Source: Paracoccus gahaiensis (GTDB lineage Bacteria; Pseudomonadota; Alphaproteobacteria; Rhodobacterales; Rhodobacteraceae). From it: DNA of 64,000 nt. A program made the position numbers and the translations under genes. Every line of letters starts with the position of its first letter. Positions within the stretch are counted from its first letter, which is position 1. The stretch lies in contig NZ_SUNI01000011.1 of the NCBI RefSeq assembly GCF_005048225.1, positions 62,001 through 126,000 on the forward strand. The letters are read 5' to 3'. Of this stretch, positions 1 through 8,369 are shown piece by piece. The notes under the pieces were generated by a model. It saw only the letters and a list, made by a program, of their open reading frames with translations, searched no databases and was not told the DNA's origin.

Positions 1-1
1 C

Positions 2-196
2 TGGCTGTTCCAGTATCACGGGATCCTGCTGCACTGGTCCGGCAACGAGGAGATCACGTTGATCGAACACCAAGAGATCGCCGACCGGATCGCCGCCGCC
101 GATGCAGATGGCGCGGTGCGGGTGATGCAGGCCCATCTGGATCGATCCACGGATCTGTACACGCATGGCAATGGTCAGGGCACAGCGCTGGATTGA
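2..196 (+). CDS. GntR-family regulator, C-terminal (FCD) end, partial
   Basis: Open frame that enters from the left edge and ends at a TGA. The 64 visible residues include the stretches 'EHQEIADRIAAADADGA' and 'MQAHLDRSTDLY'. This is the usual ending of FCD-domain GntR regulators (an H-x-x-I/L..A...D...A motif followed by a helix with M..H). The DNA-binding half lies outside the window, so the target genes are unknown. The assignment rests on this short C-terminal pattern only. Confidence 0.6.
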   Translation, partial: WLFQYHGILLHWSGNEEITLIEHQEIADRIAAADADGAVRVMQAHLDRSTDLYTHGNGQGTALD

Positions 197-768
197 ACTG
201 AGCCTCGACACGGAGGTTCTTCCCCGCATGTGGCCACTGACGGAACCATCTTGCCGTCTGCTGATACCCTCCACCTGAGCGCTTCTGCAAAGCCCGGTAT
301 CCTGGGATCCGCACAGGGGCCTGCCTGCGAGTCATCTTTTCCGGGCGGATGGATCAGGTCAGCACCTTGAGCGGATGCGCTGCGCGCGGGGTTCAAGTTT
401 ATCTTTGAGAGGGTTTGAGTGCGGCGCCGCTTGAGCGGTGGGGGTTCATCGACGAAACCTCCGTGAAGACGAACCTGACCCGGGTGCGGGGACATGTCCC
501 GGAACTGACACCAAGTGGTGGTTTCCGCGTCTGCCGCCCTATTTGCCCGCCCTCGACTCCATCGAGCAGGCTTAGGCACTTTCCGGCCCCCGCACCCATC
601 TCTGTCGCTCTTGTCAACGACCGGCGGGGCCACTGATGCAGGCCGCTTGACCGTCGGCACCCGTGCCGGAACGACGGTGGGATTAGCAACCCGAGGCGCA
701 AGCTGGCCAGTGCATGAAGCGAAGGTTCGACGCCGATCGCGACCCGCATCAGCACCGAGACCAAGGCA
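197..768. other. gene-poor gap containing a transposase remnant
   Basis: No credible complete gene is seen between the GntR end and the minus-strand kinase. Several overlapping open frames on both strands exist, but they look like by-products of high GC. The only recognisable coding trace is the IS630-type fragment listed separately at 415-580. No terminator or RNA gene was recognised. Confidence 0.5.
415..580 (+). pseudogene. IS630-family transposase remnant
   Basis: Two fragments in different frames match the order of an IS630 transposase. At 421-484 the translation reads 'LERWGFIDETSVKTNLTRVR', which resembles the catalytic 'FIDET..KTN...RG' block. At 531-574 a shifted frame reads 'LPPYLPALDSIEQA' followed by TAG, which resembles the 'LPPYSPDLNPIEQ' block before the last acidic residue. 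The roughly 80-100 residues normally between them are missing. The element is therefore deleted, frameshifted and inactive. No inverted repeats were found. Confidence 0.55.
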
Positions 769-2112
769 TCAGCCCGCATCGCAAGGCAGATGCAGCGCGG
801 CGGCCAGGCCCGGGCTTGCGTTTGCCAGCACCAGCCGCCCGCCCGCCGCCTCGGCGATGTCGGAGGCGATGGCCAGTCCGATCCCTTGCCCGTCCCGGGA
901 TCGATCCAGCCGGACGCCCCGGTCGACAAGCCGCGCCAGATCCTCCTCGGCGACCCCCGGCCCGTCGTCGCGGATCACCACCGCCGCCTGCGCGCCGTCC
1001 TGCTGCAGCCCGATCCGCACGCGGTGGCGGGCGTGGCGGGCGGCGTTCTCCATCAGCGCGCCAAGCGCCTCGGTCAGGTCGTCCACAGCGATCCGCAGCA
1101 GGGTGCCGGGGGGCACCTCGACCTGCCAGTCCAGCCGGGCCCCGTCCGGCGTGCGGCCCAGAACCTTCACCAGCCGCGCGACCGGTGCCGAGGGATCGGT
1201 CCGCGCCGTGCCGGCCTCGGTCCGGATGCGGGCCCGGGCCAGCTCGCGGTCGACATGGCGGCGCATCTGGGTGACGACCTGTTCGATGCTGTCCGCCATG
1301 TCGCCATGGCCCCGGTCGCGCAGGGCGTCCGCATCGCCCAGAAGCGCCTGCAACGGCGTCTTGAAGCCATGCGCCAGATCGCCCGCCCGATGCCGGGCGC
1401 GGTCCAGCTCGCGGTCGCGGTCATCCAGCAGGCGGTCCAGCTGATCGGCCAAGGGCGCCACCTCGGCCGGCAGCGCGCCCCCCAGCCTGTGGCGGCGGCC
1501 CTGCGCAAGGCCCTGCAGATGCGCCCGGATCTGCGCCAGGGGCCGCAGCCCCAGGGTGACCTGCGCCCAGGAGGCCGCCAGCAGCGCCGCCATGGACGCA
1601 CCGAGCCAGGGCAGCAGATCGCGCAGGAACGCCGCCCGCGCCAGGGTCGCATCCTCGGTATCCTCGGCCACCAGGATGCGGACGGGCACGGCATCGGTGC
1701 CCTGCCCGATCAGCACCTGCTGATCGACCGCCAGCAGGCGCTGCTGCCCGGGACCGTCCAGCGTCAGGACGCGCTCCCGACCCGGAGCGGGCGCCGGACC
1801 CACCACATCCAGCGTCACGTCCCAGAGCGACCGCGACCGGATCGGTCGGTCCTCCAGCCAGATCTGCCAGTAATGCCCCGAGAAGGGTCGCAGCCAGGCG
1901 GGGTTGCGGGGCTGGTCGGCCATCCAGGCGGGCGGGCCCGGCCGGATCACCGAGATCAGGACCAGGGCCTGGTCCTGCAGATCCGACACCGCCACGCGCT
2001 GGACATGCCGGTCGAACAGCTTGGCCAGGATCAGGGTCGACAGCGCCATCGCGGCCAGGATCGTGGCACCGCCGATCAGCAGCAGTCGCCAGCGCAGCGA
2101 CAGGGGCCTCAT
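769..2112 (-). CDS. sensor histidine kinase (PhoQ/FeuQ-like)
   Basis: Inner-membrane kinase of 447 residues. Membrane segments lie at about residues 10-31 and 163-185, with a periplasmic sensor between them. A HAMP-like linker follows. The phosphoacceptor histidine is H248 in 'DLAHGFKTPL', a variant of the H-box (LAHxxKTPL) typical of PhoQ- and FeuQ-type kinases. The ATPase domain has its N box at N356 ('ENAARHA'), G1 at 382-386 (DDGPG) and G2 at 408-412. It overlaps the preceding regulator gene by 4 bp, so the pair is co-translated. The stimulus cannot be read from the sequence; neighbouring PepSY and RTX genes suggest an envelope or cation signal, which is inference. Confidence 0.88.
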   Translation of the reverse strand: MRPLSLRWRLLLIGGATILAAMALSTLILAKLFDRHVQRVAVSDLQDQALVLISVIRPGPPAWMADQPRNPAWLRPFSGHYWQIWLEDRPIRSRSLWDVTLDVVGPAPAPGRERVLTLDGPGQQRLLAVDQQVLIGQGTDAVPVRILVAEDTEDATLARAAFLRDLLPWLGASMAALLAASWAQVTLGLRPLAQIRAHLQGLAQGRRHRLGGALPAEVAPLADQLDRLLDDRDRELDRARHRAGDLAHGFKTPLQALLGDADALRDRGHGDMADSIEQVVTQMRRHVDRELARARIRTEAGTARTDPSAPVARLVKVLGRTPDGARLDWQVEVPPGTLLRIAVDDLTEALGALMENAARHARHRVRIGLQQDGAQAAVVIRDDGPGVAEEDLARLVDRGVRLDRSRDGQGIGLAIASDIAEAAGGRLVLANASPGLAAALHLPCDAG

Positions 2113-2771
2113 TCCGGGCCGGCCAGGTGATAGCCGAACCCCCGGCGGGTGGCGATGAGCCCCGGTCCCAGCTTGCGCCGCAGCCGCGCCACCAAGGCCT
2201 CCAGGGCATTGGCCTCGCGCGCATCGTCATCGCCATAAAGATGCTCAAGCAGCTCGGACGGTGACAGGACGCGGTCCCGGTGAACCGCGAGACAGGCGAC
2301 CAGCCGGAATTCCAGCGGGGTCAGCGCGACGGGAACGCCCTCGATCAGCACGCTCATCCGGTTCAGATCGACCGTCAGGGCCCCCGCCTGGATCACGGCC
2401 TCGGCCCGCCCCCCCGCGCGCCGGACCAGCGCACGGGCGCGCGCCACCAGTTCCTCCATGCGGAAGGGCTTGGGCAGGTAATCGTCGGCGCCCGCCTCGA
2501 TCCCCTCGACCCGCTCGGTCCAGGCGCCACGGGCGGTCAGGATCAGGACGGGCGCGTCGCAGCCCTCGGCCCGCCACCGCTTGAGCACGCTCAGCCCGTC
2601 CATGTCCGGCAGCCCCAGATCGAGCACGATCAGCGCATAGGCCTCGGTCCCGCCCCGGAACCAGGCCGTCGCGCCCGAGGCGGTGACATCGACCCGGAAC
2701 CCCGCCGCCGTCAGCGCCCGGTCCAGATCGGAGGCGATCCGGGCATCATCCTCGACCACCAGAGCCCGCAT
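2109..2771 (-). CDS. OmpR/PhoB-family response regulator
   Basis: 220 residues. The receiver domain has acidic residues near the N-terminus ('VVEDDAR'), phosphoacceptor D51 in 'VLDLGLPDMDG', T79 and K101 ('LPKPF'). The C-terminal winged helix ends with 'RRGFGYHL', typical of the OmpR group. The gene follows the PepSY gene with a 1-bp overlap and overlaps the kinase by 4 bp, so the three form one operon. It presumably controls this operon and perhaps the divergent RTX gene across the 132-bp gap at 3071-3202; that is inference. Confidence 0.92.
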   Translation of the reverse strand: MRALVVEDDARIASDLDRALTAAGFRVDVTASGATAWFRGGTEAYALIVLDLGLPDMDGLSVLKRWRAEGCDAPVLILTARGAWTERVEGIEAGADDYLPKPFRMEELVARARALVRRAGGRAEAVIQAGALTVDLNRMSVLIEGVPVALTPLEFRLVACLAVHRDRVLSPSELLEHLYGDDDAREANALEALVARLRRKLGPGLIATRRGFGYHLAGPE

Positions 2772-3070
2772 CAGTCGTCGTCTTCCTCCAGCGAGAGGAT
2801 GGCCCCGGTGCGGGGGTCCAGCTCGATTTCCAGCACCCGGCCGTTCGGGGTCAGGATCTCGATCTCATAAAGCCACAGCCCGTCCTCGTCTTCCAGTTCG
2901 ACCTCGAGGATGCGGCCGGGATACCGCGCCTCGATCAGGGCCAGGATCCGTTCCAGCGGCATCACGTCGCCGCGTCCGACGGCCCGCCGCGCAACCTCAT
3001 GGTCGAGGACCTGCGCCGCCGGCAGCGCAGGGTGCAGGACGAGGAGCGCGGCAAGAACGAGACGTGTCAT
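2771..3070 (-). CDS. small periplasmic PepSY-domain protein
   Basis: About 99 residues from the chosen ATG at 3070, which is preceded by GAGG at a workable distance. A longer frame starts at 3100 but would put ten extra residues before the signal peptide. The N-terminus 'MTRLVLAALLVLHPALPAAQ' is a signal peptide. The mature part has the PepSY pattern: an 'LERILALIEARYPGRILEVE' helix, then strands with 'LWLYEIEILTPNGRVLEIE' and 'DPRTGAIL', and a highly acidic C-terminus (EEDDD). PepSY proteins next to two-component genes often modulate the kinase, as FeuN does for FeuQ; that role here is inference. Confidence 0.82.
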   Translation of the reverse strand: MTRLVLAALLVLHPALPAAQVLDHEVARRAVGRGDVMPLERILALIEARYPGRILEVELEDEDGLWLYEIEILTPNGRVLEIELDPRTGAILSLEEDDD

Positions 3071-3202
3071 GGGCCGAACCTCGCACACCGTGGCTGACAC
3101 CGCGCTGACAGAGGGCGTCAGCGCGGTGTCAGGATGGCCCTGCTAGACCAACCGGTACAAGGGCCGCCACAGGGGCGGTCTCATCGGCAAGGAGACAGGA
3201 CA

Positions 3203-3919
3203 ATGGCACGCTTGATTGGCACCGCAGGCGCGAATCGACTCATCGGCGGCGAGGTCGCGGACCTGATCTATGGCCGGGCCGGAAACGACGCGCTGCTGGG
3301 GCGCGGGGGGTCCGACCGGATCTGGGGCGAGGCCGGCGCCGACACGATGAATGGCGGCACCGGCAATGACAGCATCTGGGGCGGATCGGGCAACGACCTG
3401 CTGCGGGGCGATGACGGCAATGACGACCTGTCGGGCGGGTCGGGCAACGACACCCTGCAGGGCGGTCGCGGCGATGACGAGCTGGAGGGCGACGACGGCG
3501 CCGACGTCCTGCGGGGCGGCCCCGGAAACGACGAGCTGGAGGGCGATGACGGCAATGACCGGCTGTTCGGCAATGAGGGCCGGGACGAGCTGGACGGCGA
3601 CGACGGAAACGACGTGCTCTATGGCAATCAGGGCAACGACACGCTGGATGGCGGTCGCGGCAGCGACATCCTGATCGGCGGCATCGGGGCCGACCAGTTC
3701 GAGTTCGAGCTGGGCGACGGCCGCGACCGCATCCTGGATTTCACCAACGGCGTCGACCGGATCGAGATGGACGACCTGGAGCGCGGCCAGGTCCAGCGTG
3801 CCATCGACGGTGCGGTCCAGCGGGGCGGCGACACGATCCTGACCTTCAACAGCGCGAGCATCATCGTGCTCGAGGATTTCAACCGCGCGAATCTGGACCT
3901 GAACGACTTCACCTTCTGA
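3203..3919 (+). CDS. RTX (hemolysin-type) calcium-binding repeat protein 1
   Basis: 238 residues from ATG 3203, chosen because AAGGAG lies at 3189-3194 at proper spacing; an upstream ATG at 3134 lacks one. About sixteen glycine- and aspartate-rich nonapeptides (GGxGxDxLx type, for example 'GGSGNDTLQ' and 'GDDGNDRLF') fill residues 20-165. They form a calcium-binding parallel beta-roll. The C-terminal 70 residues form the usual RTX cap ending '...LDLNDFTF', an acidic and hydrophobic type I secretion tail. There is no signal peptide, no cysteine and no catalytic domain, so it is an RTX-only protein. No type I transporter gene is in the window. A related protein lies at 15831-16568. Confidence 0.9.
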   Translation: MARLIGTAGANRLIGGEVADLIYGRAGNDALLGRGGSDRIWGEAGADTMNGGTGNDSIWGGSGNDLLRGDDGNDDLSGGSGNDTLQGGRGDDELEGDDGADVLRGGPGNDELEGDDGNDRLFGNEGRDELDGDDGNDVLYGNQGNDTLDGGRGSDILIGGIGADQFEFELGDGRDRILDFTNGVDRIEMDDLERGQVQRAIDGAVQRGGDTILTFNSASIIVLEDFNRANLDLNDFTF

Positions 3920-3924
3920 GGACG

Positions 3925-3955
3925 GGGCCGGGGGGTGCGCTCCCCGGCCCTTCCT
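3925..3955 (+). terminator. probable intrinsic terminator of the RTX gene
   Basis: A perfect 9-bp GC stem (gggccgggg at 3925-3933, ccccggccc at 3942-3950) with an 8-nt loop is followed by a short T/C-rich run. It starts six bases after the RTX stop codon. Confidence 0.6.
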
Positions 3956-4030
3956 CGGACGGAAGGGCCGGGCTGCGGTGATGCGCGTCGGGGCTGTACT
4001 TGGCGGGACGGGTGAGGCTTTATCGCCCCC

Positions 4031-4702
4031 ATGAACATACTGCTGGTCGAGGACAATCGGGATCTGGGCGAGGCCGTCGAACGACGGCTGAAGAAGCTGG
4101 GTTATCAGGTGACCTGGAACACCACCGGCGCGGATGTCCCCGAGACCCTGGCCTTGGGCGAATTCGACGCGCTGATCCTGGACCTGACCCTGCCGGCGGG
4201 GGACGGCATCTCGATCCTGCGGGCGCTGCGCCGGACGCAGGGGCAGCTGCCGGTTCTGGTCGTCACCGCCAAGGCCGAGATCGACGACAAGGTCGGGTTG
4301 CTGGACCTGGGCGCCGACGACTATCTGGTCAAGCCCTTCGATCTGCGCGAGCTGGAGGCGCGGCTGCGCGCCGTGATGCGGCGTCCGGCGGGAACGGGTT
4401 CGTCGATGCTGGACCTGGGGCTTCTGCGGCTGGATCAGGCCGGGCAGGTCCTGTGGTTCGACGGGGCGCTGGTCGATATCGGGCCGCGCGAGTTCCGGCT
4501 GCTGGACAGCCTGATGGTCGCGGCGGGCCGGGTGGTGACCCGCGACCGGCTGCTGGCGCGGCTTGGCGAGCTGGAAGATGGCGGGTCCGAGAACGCGCTG
4601 GAACAGATCGTCTCGCGCGTGCGGCGCAAGATCGCCGGGTCGGGGGTGCAGATCGTGACGGTGCGCGGCGTGGGCTACATGGTGCAGGATGGCGCGCCCT
4701 AG
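4031..4702 (+). CDS. tctD: OmpR-family response regulator, TctD type
   Basis: 223 residues. Receiver domain with 'LLVEDNRDLGE', phosphoacceptor D51 ('ILDLTLPAGDG'), T79 and K101 ('LVKPFDLRELEARL'), followed by an OmpR winged helix ending 'VRGVGYMVQ'. This spacing and the 'P.GDG' loop are typical of TctD/QseB-like regulators. The gene overlaps the kinase fusion gene by 14 bp and lies upstream of tctCBA. It therefore most likely activates that tripartite tricarboxylate transporter. The gap at 7191-7415 before tctC is where it would bind, but no repeat could be assigned with confidence. Confidence 0.88.
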   Translation: MNILLVEDNRDLGEAVERRLKKLGYQVTWNTTGADVPETLALGEFDALILDLTLPAGDGISILRALRRTQGQLPVLVVTAKAEIDDKVGLLDLGADDYLVKPFDLRELEARLRAVMRRPAGTGSSMLDLGLLRLDQAGQVLWFDGALVDIGPREFRLLDSLMVAAGRVVTRDRLLARLGELEDGGSENALEQIVSRVRRKIAGSGVQIVTVRGVGYMVQDGAP

Positions 4703-7190
4703 GCCGTTGTCGCTGCGGCGGCGCATCCTGGCCCTGGCCCTGCTGATGCTGCTGGGGGCGGCGGCCCTGCTGGTCGTCTTCATCAGCGACTATGCCAACC
4801 GCGCCTCGGACCGGGCCTTCGACCGGCTGTTGTCGGCCTCGGCCCTGTCCATCGCCGGGGCCGTCCAGATCGAGGATGGCGCGGTCGCGGTCGAACTGCC
4901 CGCCGCCGCCTTCGCGATGATGTCGGATCAGGAACGGGTCTTCTACGCGGTCGAGGATGCCTCGGGCCAGCATGTCACCGGCTATCCCGACCTGACGCCC
5001 GACGCGGCGCTGGCCAGTTCGGTCACCCCGGTCTTCGTCGATGCCGCCCATAACGGCCATCCGGTGCGGCTGGTGACGGTGGGGCGGCTGGTCTCGACCG
5101 TCGAGGGGACGGGCTGGGTCACCGTGCGCATGGCCGAGACGCTTGGCGCGCGCGCCGCGCTGGCCGCCGAGATCCGCCGCAACGCGCTGATCCCCGTGGC
5201 GGTGCTGACCGCGCTGGCGCTCGTCATGGTCTGGGTGGTGATCGGGCGGACCTTCGCGCCGCTGGACACGATCGACCAGGCCCTGCGCCGCCGCCGCCCC
5301 GAGGATCTGTCGGCGCTGGACGTGCCCGTCCCGGTCGAGGTGCAGCGCCTGGTCGAGGGGCTCAACGGCTTCATGGCGCGGCTGGCGGTGTCCATGGACC
5401 GCATGGGCGGGCTGGTGGCCGAGGCCGCCCATCAGGTCCGCAACCCCCTGGCCGCCCTGCGCGCGCAGTCCGAGATGGCGCTGTCGGAACCCGACGAACC
5501 CGCCCTGCGCGCCCGCGCCGCCCGCATCCACGATCTGGCGGTCGAGGCCAGCCATCTGGTGTCGCAGCTGCTGATGGATGCCACGATCTCGCACCGGATG
5601 GACACGACCATGGCGCAGCCTTTGTCGCTGGCCGCGATGGTGGACGAGGTGCTGGGCCGCCTGGACCCCGACCTGGCGCCGCGCGTCAGCGGGCGCATCG
5701 ACCCCGCCGCCCGCGCCGCCGTGCTGCGCGGCGACCGCATCGCGCTGCGCGAGGCGCTGCGCAACCTGATCGACAATGCCCTGACCTATGGCGCGGGGCC
5801 GGTCCTCGTCGAGGTGGCGCCGGCGGGACCGGGCCGGATGACGCTGTCGGTGCTGGATCGTGGCCCCGGCATCGCCGAAGCCGACAAGCCGCGCCTGATG
5901 CAGCGCTTCGTGCGCGGGCCGGCGGGGGCGGGCCATGTCGGATCGGGGCTGGGGCTGGACATCGCCCGCCGCGTGGCCCTGGCGCATGGCGGCACGCTGA
6001 TCCTGCGCGACCGCGAGGGCGGCGGGCTGGCGGCGGTCCTGGACCTGCCTTTGGCCGATGACGAGCAGCAGGCCCCCCCGGACCCGGCGCCGCGCGGGAC
6101 CCTGTCCGCCGGGATAGCGCTGGCCGCGCTGCTGGCGCTGACCCTCGGCGCGTCGCCGCTGTCGGCCCAGCCCGTCCAGTACCCCGCCCGTCCCCTGCCG
6201 GCGGGCCAGGAGGCGCCCGACCGGCTGCTGCGCATCGCGGGCACCACCGACACGCAACTGTTCGTCGATTTCATCGAAGGGTTCCAGGACCAGAACCCTG
6301 GCGTCGCGGTCAGCTATGCCGAGACCGACAGCAACGCCCTCTATCGCGGCTATCTGGCGGGCAGCCTGCCGGAACCGCCGGACCTGCTGATCAGCTCGGC
6401 CTCGGACCTGCAGTTCAAGCTGGCCAATGACGGCCATGCGCAGGCCCATGCCTCGCCCTGGACCGAGGGGCTGCCCGATTGGGCGCATTGGCGCGACGAG
6501 ATCTTCGGCTTCACCTTCGAGCCTGCGGTCATCGTCTACAACCCCCGCCTGATCGCGCCGGGCACGCAGCCGCGCAGCCATACCGAACTGGCCAGCCTCT
6601 TGGAACAGCAGCCCGAGCGGTTCCGGGGCCGGGTCGCCACCTATGACATTGCGCGCAGCGGCGTGGGCCATCTGCTGGCCACGCAGGACCAGCAGATCTC
6701 GTCGCAATTCTGGCGGCTGGCCTCGGCCTTCGGGCGGGTCGATGCGCGGCTGAGCGACTCGAGCCCCCAGATCATCGACGCGGTCGCCTCGGGCGAGCTG
6801 GCGCTGGCCTATAACGTGCTGGGATCCTATGCGCTGGCCCGGCAGGCGCAGGGGGCGCCCATCGGGGTGATCGTGCCCGACGACTATGTGCTGGCGCTGA
6901 CCCGCACGATGCTGATCCCGCAGGACGCGCCCGCGCCCGACCTGGCCCGCGCCTTCGTCGACTTCACCCTGTCGCCCGCCGGCCAGTCGATCGCGGCGGG
7001 CCGCGCCGCTCTGGGCTCGATCAGGCCGGGCGCCACCGGACCCTGGACGCAGGAACGCATCGCGGCGATGGGCCGGGGCTCGGTCCAGCCGATCGCGCTG
7101 CGCCCGGTGCTGCTGGTGGGCCTGGACCCGCAGCGGCGCAGCCGGTTCCTGACCACCTGGCAAGAGATCGTGGCCCCCGGCGTGCCCTGA
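4689..7190 (+). CDS. TctE-like sensor histidine kinase fused to a periplasmic solute-binding domain
   Basis: 833 residues in one uninterrupted frame. Membrane segments lie at about 13-33 and 166-187, with a periplasmic TctE-type N-terminal sensor between them. The HAMP-like linker is followed by the H-box with H248 ('AEAAHQVRNPL') and the ATPase domain (N363 in 'DNALTYG', D390 in 'DRGPG', G418-G422). A third hydrophobic segment at about 470-493, ending in 'LSAQ', resembles a signal peptide. Residues 512-830 look like an iron/ABC-type extracellular solute-binding protein ('LRIAGTTDTQLFVDFIEGF', later 'FTLSPAGQSIAAG'). The predicted topology puts the C-terminal domain back in the periplasm, where it could sense the ligand. 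Ordinary TctE kinases stop near residue 460. Confidence 0.85.
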   Translation: MARPRPLSLRRRILALALLMLLGAAALLVVFISDYANRASDRAFDRLLSASALSIAGAVQIEDGAVAVELPAAAFAMMSDQERVFYAVEDASGQHVTGYPDLTPDAALASSVTPVFVDAAHNGHPVRLVTVGRLVSTVEGTGWVTVRMAETLGARAALAAEIRRNALIPVAVLTALALVMVWVVIGRTFAPLDTIDQALRRRRPEDLSALDVPVPVEVQRLVEGLNGFMARLAVSMDRMGGLVAEAAHQVRNPLAALRAQSEMALSEPDEPALRARAARIHDLAVEASHLVSQLLMDATISHRMDTTMAQPLSLAAMVDEVLGRLDPDLAPRVSGRIDPAARAAVLRGDRIALREALRNLIDNALTYGAGPVLVEVAPAGPGRMTLSVLDRGPGIAEADKPRLMQRFVRGPAGAGHVGSGLGLDIARRVALAHGGTLILRDREGGGLAAVLDLPLADDEQQAPPDPAPRGTLSAGIALAALLALTLGASPLSAQPVQYPARPLPAGQEAPDRLLRIAGTTDTQLFVDFIEGFQDQNPGVAVSYAETDSNALYRGYLAGSLPEPPDLLISSASDLQFKLANDGHAQAHASPWTEGLPDWAHWRDEIFGFTFEPAVIVYNPRLIAPGTQPRSHTELASLLEQQPERFRGRVATYDIARSGVGHLLATQDQQISSQFWRLASAFGRVDARLSDSSPQIIDAVASGELALAYNVLGSYALARQAQGAPIGVIVPDDYVLALTRTMLIPQDAPAPDLARAFVDFTLSPAGQSIAAGRAALGSIRPGATGPWTQERIAAMGRGSVQPIALRPVLLVGLDPQRRSRFLTTWQEIVAPGVP

Positions 7191-7309
7191 CGCCCCTCGT
7201 CGGTCATTTTTCCCGATGACAGGACGATGACAGGAAACATCGCTAAGGTTTCCCCATCTGGGCATGGGAGGTGTCCGGTTCCGGTGCAGGCGAGGAGGCC
7301 GCGCATCAC

Positions 7310-7327
7310 GCCCGCCGCAAGGCGGGC
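7310..7327 (+). other. GNRA-capped hairpin in the tctC leader
   Basis: A perfect 7-bp stem (gcccgcc / ggcgggc) encloses the tetraloop GCAA, about 90 nt before the tctC start. It has no T-run and is not an obvious terminator. It could stabilise the transcript or be chance in GC-rich DNA. Confidence 0.3.
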
Positions 7328-7415
7328 CTGCCGCACCTTTCGGTGCTGTTCCGGTCCGATCCCCTTCCGCCCATGTCACGGCCCCGAGGGCCATCGAACA
7401 TCCTGGGAGGGAACC

Positions 7416-8369
7416 ATGAAGAAACTTGGAATCGCCGCCGTCCTGTCGGCCACGCTGATCGCGCCTGCGGCCATGGCCGAACTGTCCGAGCTGCGCATCA
7501 TGGCGCCGGCGGGTCCCGGCGGCGGATGGGACCAGACCGCGCGCTCGATCCAGTCGACCCTGCAGGCCGAGGGCCTGGTTTCCAACATCCAGGTCGAGAA
7601 CGTGGCCGGCGCCGGCGGCACCATCGGGCTGCAGCAATTCGTCAACCGCTCCAGCGGCGACGCGGCGGCGACCATCGTCGGTGGCTATGTGATGGTCGGC
7701 GCGATCATCGCCAACGATTCGCCGGTGTCGCTGACCGACGTGACGCCCTTGGCCCGCCTGACCGGCGAATATGTCGTGGTCGTGGCCGGGGCCGACAGCC
7801 CGATCGACAATGCCGAGGATCTGGCCGCGGCCCTGTCCGAGAATGCGGGCGCGGTCACCTGGGCCGGCGGTTCGGCGGGCGGTGTCGACCACATCGCGGC
7901 GGGCCTCTTCGCGCAGGCCGCAGGCGTCGATCCCGCGACGATCAACTACATCCCCTATTCGGGCGGCGGCGAGGCGCTGGCCGCGATCCTGGGCGGCCAG
8001 GTCACCGTGGGCGTGTCGGGATTCTCCGAGTTCTCGGCGCAGATCGAGGCCGGGTCGGTCAAGGTCATCGGCATCACCGCGCCCGAGCGTCAGGACTATC
8101 TGGACGCGCCGACCTTCGCCGAGCAGGGCTATGACGTCGAGGTGCAGAACTGGCGGATGATCGCCGGCGCCCCCGGCATCACCGACGAGCAGAAGGCCGA
8201 ACTGGTCACCACGATCGAGACGATGGCGGCTTCGGATGCTTGGGCCGAGGTGCTGGAATCGCGGGGCTGGGTCGACACCTTCCTGGCCGGCGACGCGTTC
8301 ACCGACTACCTGAACGGCGAGATCGAGGCCACCGGCGCGATCCTGACCGAGCTTGGGATCACCGAGTGA
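7416..8369 (+). CDS. tctC: tripartite tricarboxylate transporter substrate-binding protein
   Basis: 317 residues from ATG 7416, which is preceded by GGGAGG. The N-terminus 'MKKLGIAAVLSATLIAPAAM' is a signal peptide cut after 'AMA'. The mature protein has the TctC/Bug fold hallmarks: 'LRIMAPAGPGGGWDQTAR' near the start, a 'NVAGAGGTIGLQQ' loop, and 'YIPYSGGGEALAAILGGQV' in the middle. It binds the carboxylate substrate in the periplasm and hands it to TctAB. It is followed directly by tctB (TGATG, 1-bp overlap). The exact ligand (citrate, tricarballylate or another carboxylate) is not evident. Confidence 0.93.
   Translation: MKKLGIAAVLSATLIAPAAMAELSELRIMAPAGPGGGWDQTARSIQSTLQAEGLVSNIQVENVAGAGGTIGLQQFVNRSSGDAAATIVGGYVMVGAIIANDSPVSLTDVTPLARLTGEYVVVVAGADSPIDNAEDLAAALSENAGAVTWAGGSAGGVDHIAAGLFAQAAGVDPATINYIPYSGGGEALAAILGGQVTVGVSGFSEFSAQIEAGSVKVIGITAPERQDYLDAPTFAEQGYDVEVQNWRMIAGAPGITDEQKAELVTTIETMAASDAWAEVLESRGWVDTFLAGDAFTDYLNGEIEATGAILTELGITE

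Noticed and set aside
3203..3919. CRISPR-like or tandem DNA repeats in the two RTX genes
   Set aside because: The regular DNA pattern is produced by repeated Gly-Gly-x-Gly-x-Asp codons in frame, not by direct repeats with spacers.
4329..7892. A 1187-codon minus-strand frame opposite tctD, the kinase fusion and tctC
   Set aside because: Its translation is rich in Arg, Gln, His and Gly with no domain, while the plus-strand genes are clear family members with ribosome sites.
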